A stretch of 64,000 bases of DNA, taken from CBDBEU01 sp965204565 (GTDB lineage: Bacteria; Pseudomonadota; Alphaproteobacteria; Rhizobiales; TMED25). The notes below the pieces were generated by a model. It was not told the DNA's origin, made no database searches, and saw only the letters and a list, made by a program, of their open reading frames with translations. This document shows, in pieces, positions 8,122 to 16,191 of this stretch. The stretch covers positions 1,488,001 to 1,552,000 of the forward strand of contig CBDBEU010000005.1 of assembly GCA_965204565.1 (NCBI GenBank), given 5' to 3'. Made by a program: the position numbers and the translations under genes. Numbering within the stretch: the first letter of the stretch is position 1; each line of letters opens with the position of its first letter.

Positions 8122-11100
8122 TCACGCAGCCTCGATTTGCGATGCCGCCGGATCATAGCCAAGGATCGGTCGCAGCCATTTCTCCGCCTCCTCGCGTGAC
8201 CAGCCTTTTCGCCTGGCATAGTCCTCAACCTGATCGAGCGCCACCTTGCCGACGCCGAAATAGCGCGATTCCGGGTGGCTGAAATAAATGCCGCACACCG
8301 AGGAGCCGGGCTGCATGGCGAAATTCTCGGTCAGGCTGATGCCGGCGTGGCGCTCGGCATCGAGCAGCGCGAACAGGGTCTGCTTTTCGGTATGATCGGG
8401 CTGGGCCGGATATCCGGGCGCCGGCCGGATGCCCTGAAAACGCTCCTTGATCAGATCATCGCTGCCAAGGCGCTCATCGGGCGCATAGCCCCACAGTTCG
8501 CGCCGCACTTTTTCATGCACCCATTCCGCCGCAGCTTCCGCCAGGCGATCGCACAGCGCCTTGACCATGATGGCGCTGTAATCGTCATTGGCGCGCTGGA
8601 AGCGCTTCGATACCGCGCCCTCGCCAATGCCGGCAGTCACCGCGAAAAAGCCGACATGATCGGCAAGCCCGGTGGTTTCAGGGGCGATGAAATCGGCCAG
8701 CGCCAGATTGACGCGCACGCCGGTGCGCCGCATCTGCTGGCGAATAGTATACAGGATGGCGATTTCGTCGTTACGGTCATCACCGGAAAAAATCGCGATG
8801 TCTTCACTGCGCGAGGCTGCCGGCCAAAAGCCCGCCACACCCCGCGCCGCGACCCAATCTTCGCCAATCATCTGCTCGAGCATCGCCTGGGCATCGTCAA
8901 ATAGTTGACGCGCCGCATCGCCGCGTTCGGGATCCTCGAAAATCGCCGGATGCGCACCCTTCAGTTCCCAGGTGTTGAAGAACGGCGTCCAATCGATATA
9001 CCGCGTAATCTCTGCAAGATTGATGTTGCCCAGCGTCTTGGGTCCGAAATAGGACGGGCGCGGCGGCCGATAGCCCGACCAGTCGATCTTCAGCCTGTTG
9101 GCCTGCGCCACCCTCAAGGGAACGCGCTCGGCATCGGACCTCTCGCGCCCGTGGCGCTCGGCCATCTCGCGATATTCAGCCCCCGTGCTCGCCATCACCT
9201 CATCGCGGCTCGCCGGCGCCATCAGGCTTGAGGCAACCCCCACCGCCCGGCTCGCATCGGTGACGTAGAATGCCTGGCCCCTGGCGTAATTCGGGTCGAT
9301 CTTGACCGCGGTATGAATGCGGCTGGTGGTCGCCCCGCCGATCAGCAATGGCAGGTTGAAGTCCTGGCGCTCCATCTCGGCAGCGACATGGCACATCTCA
9401 TCAAGGCTTGGCGTGATCAACCCCGAAAGCCCGATCATGTCGGCGCCGGCCTCTCGCGCGGTGTCGAGGATTTTCTGCGCCGGCACCATGACGCCCAGAT
9501 CAATGACCTCGAAATTGTTGCACTGAAGAACCACCCCGACGATGTTCTTGCCGATGTCGTGAACATCGCCCTTGACCGTTGCCATGACGATCGTACCGGC
9601 GGTCGAGCGTTCCGATTTGCGGCCCGGACCGGCCGCCCGTTCCGCCTCCATGTATGGCATTAGACGGGCCACCGCCTGCTTCATCACCCGCGCGCTCTTG
9701 ACCACCTGCGGCAGGAACATGCGGCCCGATCCGAATAGATCGCCAACCACATTCATGCCCGCCATCAACGGACCCTCGATCACATCCAGTGGCCTGTCAG
9801 CGGCAAGACGCGCCTCTTCCACATCCGCCTCAATGAACTCGCCAATGCCGTTGACCAGCGCATGTTCAAGCCGCTTGTCAACGCCAAGCTCGCGCCAAGA
9901 AAGATCGACCACGCGCTGATTGCCGCTGCCGCCGCGATAGCGCTCGGCAGCCTCCAGCAAACGCTCGGTTGCATCCTCCCGCCGGTTGAGCACCGCGTCT
10001 TCGCACAGCTCGCGCAGCTCCGGCTCGATATCTTCATAGATCGCCAACTGGCCGGCATTGACAATGCCCATATCCATGCCAGCGGCGATCGCGTGATACA
10101 GGAACACCGAATGCATCGCCTCGCGCACCCGGTCATTGCCGCGGAACGAAAACGACAGGTTCGACACCCCTCCCGACACGTGACAGAGCGGGTGGCGGGC
10201 GCGGATTTCACGCACCGCCTCGATAAACGCAACACCATAGGAGGAGTGTTCCTCAATGCCGGTGGCGACGGCGAATATATTGGGATCGAAGATGATGTCC
10301 TGTGGTGCGATGCCGGCTTTTTCGGTCAAGAGCTGGTAGGCGCGATCGCAGATCTCGATCTTGCGTTCCGCGCTGTCGGCCTGGCCTTCCTCGTCGAACG
10401 CCATCACCACAACCGCCGCGCCATAGCGTCTTGCCAGACGCGCCTGTTCGAGGAACGGCTCCTCACCTTCCTTGAGGCTGATGGAATTGACCACCGGCTT
10501 GCCCTGGACGCATTTGAGGCCTCCCTCGATCACGGACCATTTCGATGAATCGACCATCACCGGCACGCGCGCGATATCGGGCTCGGTAGCCACCAGATTG
10601 AGAAACCGCGCCATCGCTGCTTCGGAATCAAGCATCCCCTCGTCCATGTTGACGTCGATGATCTGGGCGCCGTTTTCCACCTGGCTGCGCGCCACGTCGA
10701 TGGCGCTGGTGTAGTCATTGGCGCTGATCAGCTGGCGGAAGCGCGCCGAGCCGGTGACGTTGGTGCGCTCGCCGACATTGACGAAATTAACCTCGGGTGT
10801 GAGCGTGAACGGCTCCAGCCCGGCAAGACGCATCCGAGGCCCGATAGCGGGCACCGCGCGCGGCGCAAGGTCCCGCACCGCTTCGGCAATCTGGCGAATA
10901 TGCTCCGGCGTGGTGCCGCAACAGCCGCCGACGATATTGACCAACCCGGCCTCGGCAAATTCGCGCAACAGAGAAGCGGTCACCTCGGGCCGCTCGTCAT
11001 ATTCACCAAATTCGTTGGGCAGGCCGGCATTGGGATAGGCCGAGACCAGCGTGTCGGAGACCTTGGCAAGATCGGCAATATGCTGGCGCATTTCGCGCGC

Positions 11101-11865
11101 GCCAAGCGCGCAATTGAGCCCGATGGCGAACAGATCTCCATGGGCCAGCGAATTCCAGAACGCCTCGGTCGTCTGTCCCGACAATGTGCGGCCTGACAGA
11201 TCGGTAATGGTGCCGGAGATCATCACCGGCAGGCGCAGCCCGAGCTCGTCGAACAGCCCCTCAATGGCGAACAATGCCGCCTTGGCATTCAGCGTATCGA
11301 ACACCGTCTCGATCAGTAAAAAATCGGCGCCGCCTTCAATCAGCCCGCGCACAGCCTGTTCACAAGCGCCCGCCAGATCATCGAATGTGACGGCGCGGTA
11401 TCCGGGGTCCGACACATCCGGCGAGATTGAAGCGGTCTTGTTCGTCGGCCCCAATGCGCCGGCGACGAACACATCGCGCCCGCTTTCCTTGCTGAATGCA
11501 TCGGCCGCCCGGCGCGCGATCCTCGCCGCCTGAAGATTAAGCTCGAAGGCGAGCTCTTCCATGCCGTAATCGGCCTGTGCAATCGAGGTCGAGGTGAAGG
11601 TGTTGGTCTCGACAATATCCGCGCCCGCTTCCAGATAAGCGCGATGGATCGCCTCCACAGAATCGGGCCGGGTCAGGCTCAAAAGGTCGGTATTGCCTTT
11701 CACATCGCGCGGCCAATCGGCAAAACGCTCGCCGCGAAAGCCCTGCTCGTCAAGACGCAGCTCCTGGATCTGGGTGCCCACAGCACCGTCGATCACCAAA
11801 ATGCGCTCACCGGCAATCTGGTGAAGCCGCGCTACGCGCTTTGTTATTTGATCACTCATGGCCAT
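8122..11865 (-). CDS. metH: cobalamin-dependent methionine synthase
   Basis: This intact 1247-aa protein has all four MetH modules. The homocysteine S-methyltransferase domain (about 1-335) has zinc-binding cysteines in GLNCALG and GGCCGTT near residue 312. The pterin/methyltetrahydrofolate domain starts near 360 (NVGERTNVTGS). The cobalamin domain has the lower-ligand motif GDVHDIGKNI near 766. The C-terminal S-adenosylmethionine-dependent reactivation domain covers about 920-1247. It transfers a methyl group from 5-methyl-THF via cobalamin to homocysteine to make methionine. The metF stop TGA directly abuts its ATG, so it is the third gene of an ArsR-methyltransferase/metF/metH operon. No disabling change was seen, which is notable in a window full of pseudogenes. 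Confidence 0.97.
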   Translation of the reverse strand: MAMSDQITKRVARLHQIAGERILVIDGAVGTQIQELRLDEQGFRGERFADWPRDVKGNTDLLSLTRPDSVEAIHRAYLEAGADIVETNTFTSTSIAQADYGMEELAFELNLQAARIARRAADAFSKESGRDVFVAGALGPTNKTASISPDVSDPGYRAVTFDDLAGACEQAVRGLIEGGADFLLIETVFDTLNAKAALFAIEGLFDELGLRLPVMISGTITDLSGRTLSGQTTEAFWNSLAHGDLFAIGLNCALGAREMRQHIADLAKVSDTLVSAYPNAGLPNEFGEYDERPEVTASLLREFAEAGLVNIVGGCCGTTPEHIRQIAEAVRDLAPRAVPAIGPRMRLAGLEPFTLTPEVNFVNVGERTNVTGSARFRQLISANDYTSAIDVARSQVENGAQIIDVNMDEGMLDSEAAMARFLNLVATEPDIARVPVMVDSSKWSVIEGGLKCVQGKPVVNSISLKEGEEPFLEQARLARRYGAAVVVMAFDEEGQADSAERKIEICDRAYQLLTEKAGIAPQDIIFDPNIFAVATGIEEHSSYGVAFIEAVREIRARHPLCHVSGGVSNLSFSFRGNDRVREAMHSVFLYHAIAAGMDMGIVNAGQLAIYEDIEPELRELCEDAVLNRREDATERLLEAAERYRGGSGNQRVVDLSWRELGVDKRLEHALVNGIGEFIEADVEEARLAADRPLDVIEGPLMAGMNVVGDLFGSGRMFLPQVVKSARVMKQAVARLMPYMEAERAAGPGRKSERSTAGTIVMATVKGDVHDIGKNIVGVVLQCNNFEVIDLGVMVPAQKILDTAREAGADMIGLSGLITPSLDEMCHVAAEMERQDFNLPLLIGGATTSRIHTAVKIDPNYARGQAFYVTDASRAVGVASSLMAPASRDEVMASTGAEYREMAERHGRERSDAERVPLRVAQANRLKIDWSGYRPPRPSYFGPKTLGNINLAEITRYIDWTPFFNTWELKGAHPAIFEDPERGDAARQLFDDAQAMLEQMIGEDWVAARGVAGFWPAASRSEDIAIFSGDDRNDEIAILYTIRQQMRRTGVRVNLALADFIAPETTGLADHVGFFAVTAGIGEGAVSKRFQRANDDYSAIMVKALCDRLAEAAAEWVHEKVRRELWGYAPDERLGSDDLIKERFQGIRPAPGYPAQPDHTEKQTLFALLDAERHAGISLTENFAMQPGSSVCGIYFSHPESRYFGVGKVALDQVEDYARRKGWSREEAEKWLRPILGYDPAASQIEAA

Positions 11866-12762
11866 TCACGCCGCCGCATCGCCGGAGACTTTGGCATCAA
11901 CCCGGTCCCACACCTCGCGGACGATTTCCGGCCGGTTGAGGCAGTAGATATGGAACGACCGGTGCCCCTCGCGGGCCAGCTCGGCAATCTGATGTGCAGC
12001 GTAATCAGCCCCCAGCTCAATGCGCGCCGCCGGATTGTCTTCCAGCCCCTCATATTGCGCCGCCAACCAATCTGGCATGGTTGCCCCGCATTTTGAGGCA
12101 AAGGCGTGCACCTGCTTGAAGTTAACGATCGGAAGAATCCCCGGAACCACCGGAACCGAAATGCCATGGGCGCGCGCGCGCTCAAAGAACGTCACGAAGC
12201 GATCATTGTTGAAAAAGAACTGGGTCAGCACACCGGTGGCGCCGGCATCGACCTTGGCCTTTAGTGTGCCGAGATCGACCGCGACATCGCGCGACTGGGG
12301 ATGCTTTTCAGGATAGGCGGCAACCGATATGTCGAAATTCCCGTGCGCGGCGATGCGCGCCACCAGATCGGCGGTGCGCTGATAGCCTTCAGGGTGCGAC
12401 GCATAGGGAACATCAAGACCGCCGGGCGGGTCGCCGCGCAATGCAACGATGCGGCTGACGCCGGCCTTGGCATAATTGTCGACCATCAGATCAACGTCGC
12501 GGCAGCTTGCGCCGACGCAGGTCAGATGGGCGGCAACATCGATTGAGGTGTCATCGGCCACGCGCGACACCATCTCGATGGTGCGCTCGCGCGTGGTGCC
12601 GCCAGCGCCATATGTCACCGACACGTATTCCGGTGCCATCGGGCTCAGTGTCTCAAGCCGTTCGGCAAGACGCGCCCGCGCCTGCGGCTCGGTCGGCGGA
12701 AAAATCTCCACCGAAAATCTGATGGCGACTTTGTGTGCGCCCTTGGCCTTACCGGCACTCAT
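11866..12762 (-). CDS. metF: methylenetetrahydrofolate reductase
   Basis: This 298-aa flavoprotein, starting MSAGKAKGAHKV at 12762, reduces 5,10-methylene-THF to 5-methyl-THF, the methyl donor used by MetH. Family motifs are visible: FSVEIFPP near residue 17 with the conserved Glu, HLTCVGAS, ALRGDPPGG, AAYPEKHPQS and QFFFNN. The ATG overlaps the stop of the upstream regulator gene (ATGA, 12762-12759), and its own stop abuts the metH start, so the three genes are tightly coupled. This start is preferred over an upstream in-frame position at 12837 because of the overlap and because the shorter form has the usual family length. It appears fully functional. Confidence 0.96.
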   Translation of the reverse strand: MSAGKAKGAHKVAIRFSVEIFPPTEPQARARLAERLETLSPMAPEYVSVTYGAGGTTRERTIEMVSRVADDTSIDVAAHLTCVGASCRDVDLMVDNYAKAGVSRIVALRGDPPGGLDVPYASHPEGYQRTADLVARIAAHGNFDISVAAYPEKHPQSRDVAVDLGTLKAKVDAGATGVLTQFFFNNDRFVTFFERARAHGISVPVVPGILPIVNFKQVHAFASKCGATMPDWLAAQYEGLEDNPAARIELGADYAAHQIAELAREGHRSFHIYCLNRPEIVREVWDRVDAKVSGDAAA

Positions 12763-13781
12763 GCCGCGATCCCCTTTGTGCCGTCGCCGTTCTGCCCTGC
12801 GTCCTTGGAAACAGCGCAGGCCTTTTGCGCCAGCCACACCGTGACCGTCAGGCCCGGCCCCTTGGACGCAGCCGCCCGGTTGAGATTGACCGTATCAACC
12901 GGCCCCAGGCCGACCTCCTCAAACCAGCCCTCAACCTGCTCGCGGTTGAACCCGAGACGCCGATGGGCATGCTCATCGCGCAGAAACTCCATGGAATGCG
13001 GCGCGAAATCGACGATCAGGAACCGCCCGCCCGGCGCCAGCACCCGGGCCGCTTCACGCAGCACCGGCAGCGGATCGTCGAAGTAGTGCATCACCGCGTG
13101 CAACACCGCGAGATCCACAGAACCGGAATCCTGGTCCAGTCTGGTGATATCGCCATGGCGCACCTGGCAATGCGCAAGCCCGGCCATGGAAAGTTTGGCC
13201 CGCGCATTGGCCAGCATTGTGTGGCTGATATCAACGCCGATACCCTGCCCGATGCGCTCGGCAAACAGCTCAAGCATGCGCCCGGTTCCGGTGCCAAGAT
13301 CAAGCAAGGTATCGAACCGCTCCGCGCCCGCGAGCTTCAGGATCGCCTGCTCGACTTCTGCCTCGCCAATCTGCAGCGCGCGCACCCGATCCCACTCATG
13401 CGCCACTTCATTGAAAAACTGCTCCGCATTCGCCGCCTGCCAACGCTTGAGTTCATCGAGCCGGGCGATGTCGGTATCGAATGGCGGGCCGTCGCGCTCC
13501 AGCCGGTCGAGCACCGCCCGCGACAAAGCCGCCACCCCGCCCTGTTCGGCAAGCCGGCAATAGACCCAGTTTCCCTCGCGGTGCCGGCGAACCAGCCCCG
13601 CCTCGTCGAGCAGTTTCAGATGGCGTGAAATGCGCGGCTGACTCTGCGCAAGAATCACCGTCAGATCCTTCACATTGAGCTCGCCATGGGCCAGCAGATG
13701 CAAAAGCCGCAGCCGCGTTTCCTCTCCGGCTGCCCTGAGAACGGCTACCGCGCCGCCGAGCGACAAGTGTTTGTCTGCCAT
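12759..13781 (-). CDS. ArsR-family regulator fused to a SAM-dependent methyltransferase
   Basis: This protein of about 340 aa has an ArsR-type winged helix (about 10-95; LNVKDLTVILAQSQPRISRH is the recognition region) followed by a class I methyltransferase-like domain with the SAM-binding loop LLDLGTGTGRML near residue 160. Proteins of this architecture (SahR/SamR type, from memory of published work) sense SAM or S-adenosylhomocysteine and control methionine-cycle genes. Being first in the operon with metF and metH fits that role. The start could be the GTG at 13784 or the ATG at 13781. A 24-bp palindrome about 110 bp upstream is a plausible autoregulatory operator. Whether the C-terminal domain catalyses methylation or only binds ligand cannot be told. 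Confidence 0.88.
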   Translation of the reverse strand: MADKHLSLGGAVAVLRAAGEETRLRLLHLLAHGELNVKDLTVILAQSQPRISRHLKLLDEAGLVRRHREGNWVYCRLAEQGGVAALSRAVLDRLERDGPPFDTDIARLDELKRWQAANAEQFFNEVAHEWDRVRALQIGEAEVEQAILKLAGAERFDTLLDLGTGTGRMLELFAERIGQGIGVDISHTMLANARAKLSMAGLAHCQVRHGDITRLDQDSGSVDLAVLHAVMHYFDDPLPVLREAARVLAPGGRFLIVDFAPHSMEFLRDEHAHRRLGFNREQVEGWFEEVGLGPVDTVNLNRAAASKGPGLTVTVWLAQKACAVSKDAGQNGDGTKGIAA

Positions 13782-13893
13782 CACGTCACCGACACATTTC
13801 TTTCATTCACTGCGTGCCAAGATTCGGTTGACCATCACCAAGATGCTCGAAACGTCCCTGTCCAAAGAACAAGAACGCTCCGCTACAATACAT

Positions 13894-13917
13894 ATAACAA
13901 TATTTTTATATCGTTAT
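13894..13917. promoter_or_regulatory. 24-bp AT-rich palindrome, candidate operator of the met operon
   Basis: ATAACAATAT (13894-13903) and ATATCGTTAT (13908-13917) form 10-bp inverted arms with one mismatch around TTTT. ArsR-family repressors typically bind AT-rich palindromes of this size. It lies about 110 bp upstream of the regulator gene and is markedly more AT-rich than its surroundings. Assignment to the ArsR-methyltransferase protein is inference. Confidence 0.5.
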
Positions 13918-14234
13918 CAAACAACAAAACCGTGGCAGACACCGCCATGAGATTGAAAACTGGCGTGCGGTTCTTGCTGTAACAGTCTGCACCCGCTGGG
14001 TGTGGCATCCGGCCCGAACGCATTGAACGCCCGACCAGCGGACGGGTCATGCGCGTGCAGTTGCCCGCAGCAACCTGCTGGCGCGGCATTTGCGCAACAA
14101 TGAGCAACAAATTGCGTATTGTGCACACGCTGTTAGTGGGGCAGGTCAGTTAATGGGTCAGGTCACAGCTATGGTAACGTATCGTGCGCGATATTGTCTT
14201 ACCGTACCAGCCTTGCGCTCCGGAGACTTAAAGC
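13918..14234. other. intergenic region between the divergent met operon and mlaA
   Basis: No convincing gene is seen here. The stretch should hold the mlaA promoter. A tandem-like pair, GGGGCAGGTCAGTTAATGGGTCAGGTCA near 14137-14164, is visible as two imperfect copies of GGTCAGGTCA. Its function is unknown. Confidence 0.3.
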
Positions 14235-15338
14235 TTGCTTGATTTGATCACTTCAACCGGCGTTCCAACTGAACGCCTGCAACGCTTCCCGGCCAGTGCC
14301 GGCAGAACGAAGGCACGGATTCGTGCCGGGGCGTTTGTGGCGCGGCGCCTGTTGCTGGTGATTGCCGGCTTTCAACTTGCTGCCTGTTCATCGCTTGGAT
14401 CGGATTTCAGCGAACTGACCAGCAATTCCTTTGCGGTTCCCGAGCTTGTCTCCCTGGCGCCGGCTATCAATCCGGATGGCGATGCCACCGATATCATCTA
14501 CACCGACGAGGCCTCACCGGAACTCACCCATCTATACGACCCTCCCCCGCCAGCCAGCACCGGCCCGCTGGGGCAGGAATCGGCGGCTATTCAGGGTGTT
14601 TCGCTGGTCGACGATGCGCTGGCCGCGCCCGAGTATGAAGTCGCCTATGTCGATCCGGGCGACCCGCTGGAGGATTTCAACCGCCGGATTTTCCGCTCCT
14701 CAAACGCCATTGACGAAGTGATTATCGAGCCGGTGGCCCGCACCTACCGCCATTTGTTTCCCTATCCGGTGCACGTTGCAGTGCGGAATTTTGCATCCAA
14801 TCTGGAAAGCCCGGTGACGCTGGCAAATGACCTCATGCAGGGTGAGTTCAACCGCGCCCATGTGACGTTCACCCGCCTCCTGATCAATACCACCATCGGT
14901 GTTGCCGGATTCCATGATGCCGCCGCCGGCATGGGCTACGAAGGCCACAGGGAAGATTTCGATCAGACGCTGGCGCTTCATGGCTGGCCATCCGGCCCTT
15001 ATCTGGTGGTGCCGCTGATCGGCCCCTCAACGCCAAGGCATCTGGTCGGCAGGGTGGTCGACTCACTATTCCATCCTCTGACCTGGGCTCTGGCCGGCGG
15101 GCCCTATGCCATTACCCTGGCTGAACGCGCCGCCAATGGCATTGTGGCGCGCGAGGAGGTGCTCGATACCATCGAGGCCACACGCAGCACCTCGACCGAC
15201 TACTACGCTTCGCTTCAGTATTTTTATCGGCAGAACCGGGCGAGTGAGATCAACAATGGCGCGCTGGTCAGCACCGGTGCCGACGATAGCGCTGGCGGCG
15301 GTGTCAATTTGAATGACGACCTCGACTTCGAATTCTGA
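14235..15338 (+). CDS. mlaA: MlaA/VacJ-family outer-membrane lipoprotein
   Basis: This 367-aa protein contains the MlaA domain (about 140-345), recognisable by DPLEDFNRRIFRSSNAIDE and by GVAGFHDAAAGMGYEGHRED followed by PYLVVPLIGPSTPRH. MlaA sits in the outer membrane and removes mislocalised phospholipids from the outer leaflet for transport inward by the Mla pathway. A lipobox QLAAC is visible with the lipidated Cys at residue 51. That is unusually far from the first ATG, so a GTG at 14337 (VARRLLLVIAGFQLAAC) may be the real start, giving a normal lipoprotein signal of about 16 residues. mlaC follows 40 bp downstream, an arrangement common in alphaproteobacteria. Confidence 0.92.
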   Translation: MLDLITSTGVPTERLQRFPASAGRTKARIRAGAFVARRLLLVIAGFQLAACSSLGSDFSELTSNSFAVPELVSLAPAINPDGDATDIIYTDEASPELTHLYDPPPPASTGPLGQESAAIQGVSLVDDALAAPEYEVAYVDPGDPLEDFNRRIFRSSNAIDEVIIEPVARTYRHLFPYPVHVAVRNFASNLESPVTLANDLMQGEFNRAHVTFTRLLINTTIGVAGFHDAAAGMGYEGHREDFDQTLALHGWPSGPYLVVPLIGPSTPRHLVGRVVDSLFHPLTWALAGGPYAITLAERAANGIVAREEVLDTIEATRSTSTDYYASLQYFYRQNRASEINNGALVSTGADDSAGGGVNLNDDLDFEF

Positions 15339-15378
15339 TGCATAACCGCAAAGTATCGCCCACCGAAAGGAACGTGTG

Positions 15379-15990
15379 ATGTCGCGTCTTGTTACCGCAT
15401 TTGCATTGATATTGCTGGCGCTGGCCCAGTCTTCCCCAGCCGCTGCGTCCTGCCCGCAAGCCTTGGAGTTCGTAGGCAGCGTCGGCGGAAAGGTAACCTC
15501 CACCGTGGCTGACACGTCACTGTCATCACAGCAGCGGCTGGAACGGTTCCGTTCGATTTTCCGCAACAACGCTGACATCCCGACCATGGGCCGCTTCGCC
15601 CTCGGGCGGTATTGGAAGAAGCTGTCGCCCAACCGTCATTCCGAATATTTCAGCCTGCTTGAGCAAATCATCGGTAAGGTCATGTTCGGCCGGCTCAATG
15701 ACTATGCCGGCGAGCAATATTCCATCAAAACTGAAAAGTGCACCCCAAAGGGCACCAAGGGGTTTGAGTTCATCGTCGAGGGCCCGGTGCTGAAGGCTGG
15801 CGGTGAAAAAGTCACCGATGTACGCTGGTGGCTGATCAGCCCCAACGGCCAGATGCGGGTGTTCGATGTGTCGATTGCTGGAATCTGGCTGACCCAGCAA
15901 AAGCGCCACGAATTCGATCGCTACATCCAGACCCACGGCATGAGGCCTGAAGCCCTTCTCAACAGTATGAAGAACAAACTTGGCAGCTAG
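15379..15990 (+). CDS. mlaC: MlaC/Ttg2D periplasmic phospholipid carrier
   Basis: This 203-aa protein has a cleavable signal peptide (about 1-23, ending AAA) and the MlaC fold markers RLERFRSIFRNNADIPTMGR, FALGRYWKKLSP and VRWWLISPNGQMRVFDVSI with IAGIWLTQQKR. MlaC ferries phospholipids through the periplasm between outer-membrane MlaA and the inner-membrane MlaFEDB complex, which is not in this window. The ATG at 15379 is preferred over the adjacent GTG at 15376; both are served by AAAGGAA just upstream. It shares a strand with mlaA and probably a transcript. A long perfect inverted repeat follows 50 bp downstream. Confidence 0.92.
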   Translation: MSRLVTAFALILLALAQSSPAAASCPQALEFVGSVGGKVTSTVADTSLSSQQRLERFRSIFRNNADIPTMGRFALGRYWKKLSPNRHSEYFSLLEQIIGKVMFGRLNDYAGEQYSIKTEKCTPKGTKGFEFIVEGPVLKAGGEKVTDVRWWLISPNGQMRVFDVSIAGIWLTQQKRHEFDRYIQTHGMRPEALLNSMKNKLGS

Positions 15991-16040
15991 TCGCGCGCAA
16001 AAAACTGCATATTTGGCAGCCTGCGGCTACAGCCTATGCC

Positions 16041-16108
16041 GGCCCTCACCCCCACCAGGCCACTCATGAGATCATACTCCTGTGGGTGGCCTGGTGGGGG
16101 TGAGGGCC
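16041..16108. terminator. perfect 23-bp inverted repeat between convergent genes
   Basis: GGCCCTCACCCCCACCAGGC... (16041-16063) is repeated exactly in inverted orientation at 16086-16108, with a 22-bp spacer. It lies between the converging mlaC and ettA genes, 50 bp and 84 bp from their stops, so it can act as a bidirectional terminator or transcript-end stabiliser. The arms are longer and more perfect than usual intrinsic terminators and have no T tract. A dispersed palindromic element is the other possibility. Confidence 0.6.
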
Positions 16109-16191
16109 AAGTATGTGGATGGGCGGTTTGCGCTTCAGCGCCAAGAAAAAATGGCCAGCCCTAAAAACTGAAATTGGCAGTTCGGGGGCTT

